Below are positions 13,282 to 14,939 of a stretch of DNA of 14,939 bases, piece by piece. A program made the translations under genes and the position numbers. The stretch comes from Verrucomicrobia bacterium UBA3222 (GTDB lineage Bacteria; Verrucomicrobiota; Verrucomicrobiia; Opitutales; UBA9783): contig DEWA01000011.1 in the NCBI GenBank assembly GCA_002363035.1, positions 1 through 14,939 of the forward strand, read 5' to 3'. Below the pieces are notes generated by a model. The model made no database searches. It was given only the letters and a program-made list of their open reading frames with translations, and was not told where the DNA came from. The first letter of the stretch is position 1. Every line of letters starts with the position of its first letter.

Positions 13282-14411
13282 GTTTTTTTAAAACGTTTGC
13301 GGAAAAATGCGCCAAAGTACGTCAGAGCATTACGCGCAGCGTTGCCGCCGTCTTCTCGAAACCATCCCTTTCGGCAGACGACCGACAATCGCTGGAAAGG
13401 AGTTTGTACGAAGCGGATTTCGGCGTCGATACCGTCGAATATGTCCTGAAACGCGTTGAAGAAGCCTCAAAAGCGAACAAAAACGTCGACGGTACCGAAC
13501 TGTTGCGCCAAATTTTAACCGAACTGCTTCAGGGATCCGAAGGCAATCCGCTGTTACTCCCATCCGACGCCGTTACCGCATGTACTTCGTCGAAGATAGA
13601 CGGAACGGTTGGAAACAAAGAACATGAAAATACTTTCGAGAATGAAGTTTCCTCACCCGCTCCGTTCGAACGGCAGACAATAAACGACACATCCCGTTTA
13701 AATACACCTTTTACCTCGACCGATAACACACTTTCACCCGACAAAAACGCCTCAACCTACCTCCTGTATCCACCTCGGACGCAGGCGGTCGATTTGCAGG
13801 TTATATTACTGTTGGGCATCAACGGTGCCGGGAAAACAACCACGGCGGCGAAACTGGCACATTTTTTTGAAAAAAACAACCGACACACCCTGTTGGGCTC
13901 CTGCGATACGTTTCGCGCCGCAGCGGATCAGCAACTGAAAACCTGGGCGGAAAGATTGAATTTGGATTGCATCGGCAGTCAGCAACGCGCCGATGCCGCC
14001 TCTGTTGCCTACGATGTTTGCCAAGCGGGTCTCCATCGCGGCTATCAACGCGTGATTTTAGACACCGCCGGGCGCCTGCACACCAAAACCTCACTCACGG
14101 AGGAACTCAAAAAGATGGTGCGCGTGCTTCACAAGTGTCATCCATTGTTCCCGCAACATCGCTGGCTGGTCATCGACGGTTCGTTGGGTACCAATTCCCT
14201 GCAACAGGCGAAATTATTCCACGAAGCCGTCGGTTTGACGGGTCTTATCGTTACCAAACTGGACGGAACGAGCAAAGGCGGCGCCCTGGTCGGCATTTAT
14301 CAAACTCTGCACGTACCGATTTACTTCGTCGGTTTGGGCGAGAAAGCGGAGGATTTGCAACCGTTTTCGGTCACTTCATACGTAGGGGCGCTTATCGGCG
14401 GAGAGGGGTAA
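13275..14411 (+). CDS. ftsY: SRP receptor FtsY with N-G linker insertion
   Basis: GTPase receptor for the signal recognition particle; it docks ribosome-nascent chain complexes at the inner membrane. The N domain covers about residues 30-90 (LSADDRQSLERSLYEADFG). The G domain has G1 GINGAGKTT (181-189), the insertion-box DTFRAAADQQL (211-221), DTAGR (263-267), TKLD (327-330) and the closing GLGEKAEDLQPF. Two things are odd. About 70 residues (96-168), rich in Ser, Thr, Asn and Pro, lie between the N and G domains, where related proteins have a short linker. And the usual G-Q-[DN] after VIDG reads GTN (305-307). The acidic A domain is missing; the N-terminus LGFFKTFAEK is a short amphipathic helix that may bind the membrane. 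The frame is continuous, so it is not a pseudogene. Ffh is ruled out by the missing M domain. The ATG at 13275 overlaps nusB by seven bases. Confidence 0.93.
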   Translation: MLGFFKTFAEKCAKVRQSITRSVAAVFSKPSLSADDRQSLERSLYEADFGVDTVEYVLKRVEEASKANKNVDGTELLRQILTELLQGSEGNPLLLPSDAVTACTSSKIDGTVGNKEHENTFENEVSSPAPFERQTINDTSRLNTPFTSTDNTLSPDKNASTYLLYPPRTQAVDLQVILLLGINGAGKTTTAAKLAHFFEKNNRHTLLGSCDTFRAAADQQLKTWAERLNLDCIGSQQRADAASVAYDVCQAGLHRGYQRVILDTAGRLHTKTSLTEELKKMVRVLHKCHPLFPQHRWLVIDGSLGTNSLQQAKLFHEAVGLTGLIVTKLDGTSKGGALVGIYQTLHVPIYFVGLGEKAEDLQPFSVTSYVGALIGGEG

Positions 14412-14423
14412 AGATTAACCTTT

Positions 14424-14464
14424 AGCACATAAGTGACGGTTGGTTAAAACTGTCGCAAGGTGCT
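14424..14464 (+). terminator. Hairpin after ftsY, possible terminator
   Basis: An inner stem GTGACGGTT (14433-14441) pairs with AACTGTCGC (14448-14456), nine pairs with two wobbles, inside an outer stem AGCAC (14424-14428) with GTGCT (14460-14464). It begins 13 bases after the ftsY stop. No T tract follows on the plus strand, so it may be a transcript-end stabiliser or a factor-assisted terminator instead of an intrinsic one. Confidence 0.35.
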
Positions 14465-14504
14465 CTCTTGTGCCGAATGCATTTGCGTACACACGGATTT
14501 TATA

Positions 14505-14569
14505 GGAAAGAAAAATGAGAAAGACCGAGTGCAATCGAAAGCGGACGCTCTCACAACGCCCGCCTCGGT
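14505..14569 (-). terminator. Candidate terminator for the outer-membrane protein gene
   Basis: On the minus strand, 30 bases after the stop at 14600, ACCGAG (14564-14569) pairs with CTCGGT (14524-14529). An inner CGGGCG pairs with CGTCCG (one wobble). The T-rich CTTTCTCATTTTTCTTTCC follows. The apical part is long for an intrinsic terminator, so the call is moderate. Confidence 0.45.
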
Positions 14570-14599
14570 ATTATCAATAAATCCTGCAGCGGGATGGAT

Positions 14600-14939
14600 T
14601 TAAAATCGCCGCACAATTCCGACCTCGACGGCATGCACGACAGGCTGTTTCACCTTTAAAATACTTTTGCCGGCAACGCCGCCAACATTAAAGCTTTCCT
14701 TTAACTCAAAAGCTCCCGGCATCCAACGCAGACGGTAGCCCGCTGTCAGTTGCCAATCGTCCGTCAAATACACGCCGATACCCGTGAACGCCTGTCCGAG
14801 AAAACTCCACTTCCACACGACGGGCTCCGACTTAACCGCCGGGTTACCCGGGAGGTTCACTTCGGCTTTAATTTTGCAGTAACGCCGCACAAACCCGCCG
14901 CCGATGCCGCCGTACCAAAACGTCCGTTCTCCAAAATCC
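14600..14939 (-). CDS. C-terminal part of a probable outer-membrane beta-barrel protein
   Basis: The frame is open to the window's right edge, so only the last 113 residues are visible. They alternate polar and hydrophobic residues in short strands (FWYGGIGGGFVRRYCKI, FTGIGVYLTDDWQLTAGYRLRW, HAVEVGIVRRF), and the protein ends in Phe. This pattern is typical of outer-membrane beta-barrels, whose C-terminal aromatic residue is recognised by the BAM complex. The GIGVYLTDDWQLTAGYRLRW segment resembles a porin-like or OmpA-like strand pair. No specific family can be named. A GTG at 14890 is in frame, but the sequence before it is plainly protein-like (YGGIGGG), so the start lies outside the window. 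The gene converges with ftsY; a candidate terminator follows its stop. Confidence 0.7.
   Translation of the reverse strand, partial: DFGERTFWYGGIGGGFVRRYCKIKAEVNLPGNPAVKSEPVVWKWSFLGQAFTGIGVYLTDDWQLTAGYRLRWMPGAFELKESFNVGGVAGKSILKVKQPVVHAVEVGIVRRF

Noticed and set aside
13967..14425. Plus-strand open frame of 152 codons inside ftsY
   Set aside because: Different frame of the FtsY G domain; the product is an Arg-rich low-complexity shadow.

Overview
The window reads as a chromosomal housekeeping region of a Gram-negative (diderm) bacterium of roughly 50% G+C. The best taxonomic guess is a member of the PVC group, probably Verrucomicrobiota/Opitutae. This rests on family resemblance from memory: a FabV-type enoyl reductase, a divergent adenylate-kinase-like NMP kinase with an RGRRA...HNER segment in place of a normal lid, a family-4 uracil-DNA glycosylase with an MNWRPE motif, and a C-terminal outer-membrane beta-barrel fragment ending in Phe. 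It was not checked by search. No tRNA, rRNA, CRISPR array, insertion sequence or phage gene was seen.

Layout. 1-1119 (+) is the 3' part of an AT-rich gene for an unknown exported protein, closed by a strong hairpin terminator at 1149-1186. From 12683 down to 1252 everything is on the minus strand, in transcription order: fabV, udg, an adk-like kinase, two paralogous MFS transporters, nth, tmk, holB, tal, metG. fabV/udg (TAATG), MFS/nth (ATGA), tmk/holB (ATGA) and the two MFS genes overlap, so these pairs are probably translationally coupled. Larger gaps before adk's neighbours, tmk and tal suggest several transcription units; candidate promoters are listed before tmk and tal. The intergenic region 12684-12858 is divergent: to its right nusB and ftsY run on the plus strand with a 7-base overlap. 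A minus-strand outer-membrane protein fragment enters at the right edge and converges on ftsY.

The genes cover translation (metG), carbon metabolism (tal), dTTP supply and replication (tmk, holB), repair of damaged or uracil-containing DNA (nth, udg), fatty-acid elongation (fabV), transcription antitermination (nusB) and membrane protein targeting (ftsY). tmk-holB and udg/nth give the block a nucleotide and DNA-maintenance flavour, but it mostly looks like a collection of core genes.

The most unusual object is the MFS gene at 6178-8031. It is a paralogue of its neighbour at 8018-9208 but carries about 205 extra residues between TM3 and TM4. The insert is AT-rich and seems to add six membrane segments, giving a predicted 18-TM protein, possibly from a partial duplication of the N-terminal six-TM unit. 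Other oddities are a Ser/Thr/Asn-rich insertion between the N and G domains of FtsY, a delta' subunit without P-loop or zinc module, non-canonical Fe-S cysteine patterns in both repair enzymes, and a general lack of Shine-Dalgarno sequences.
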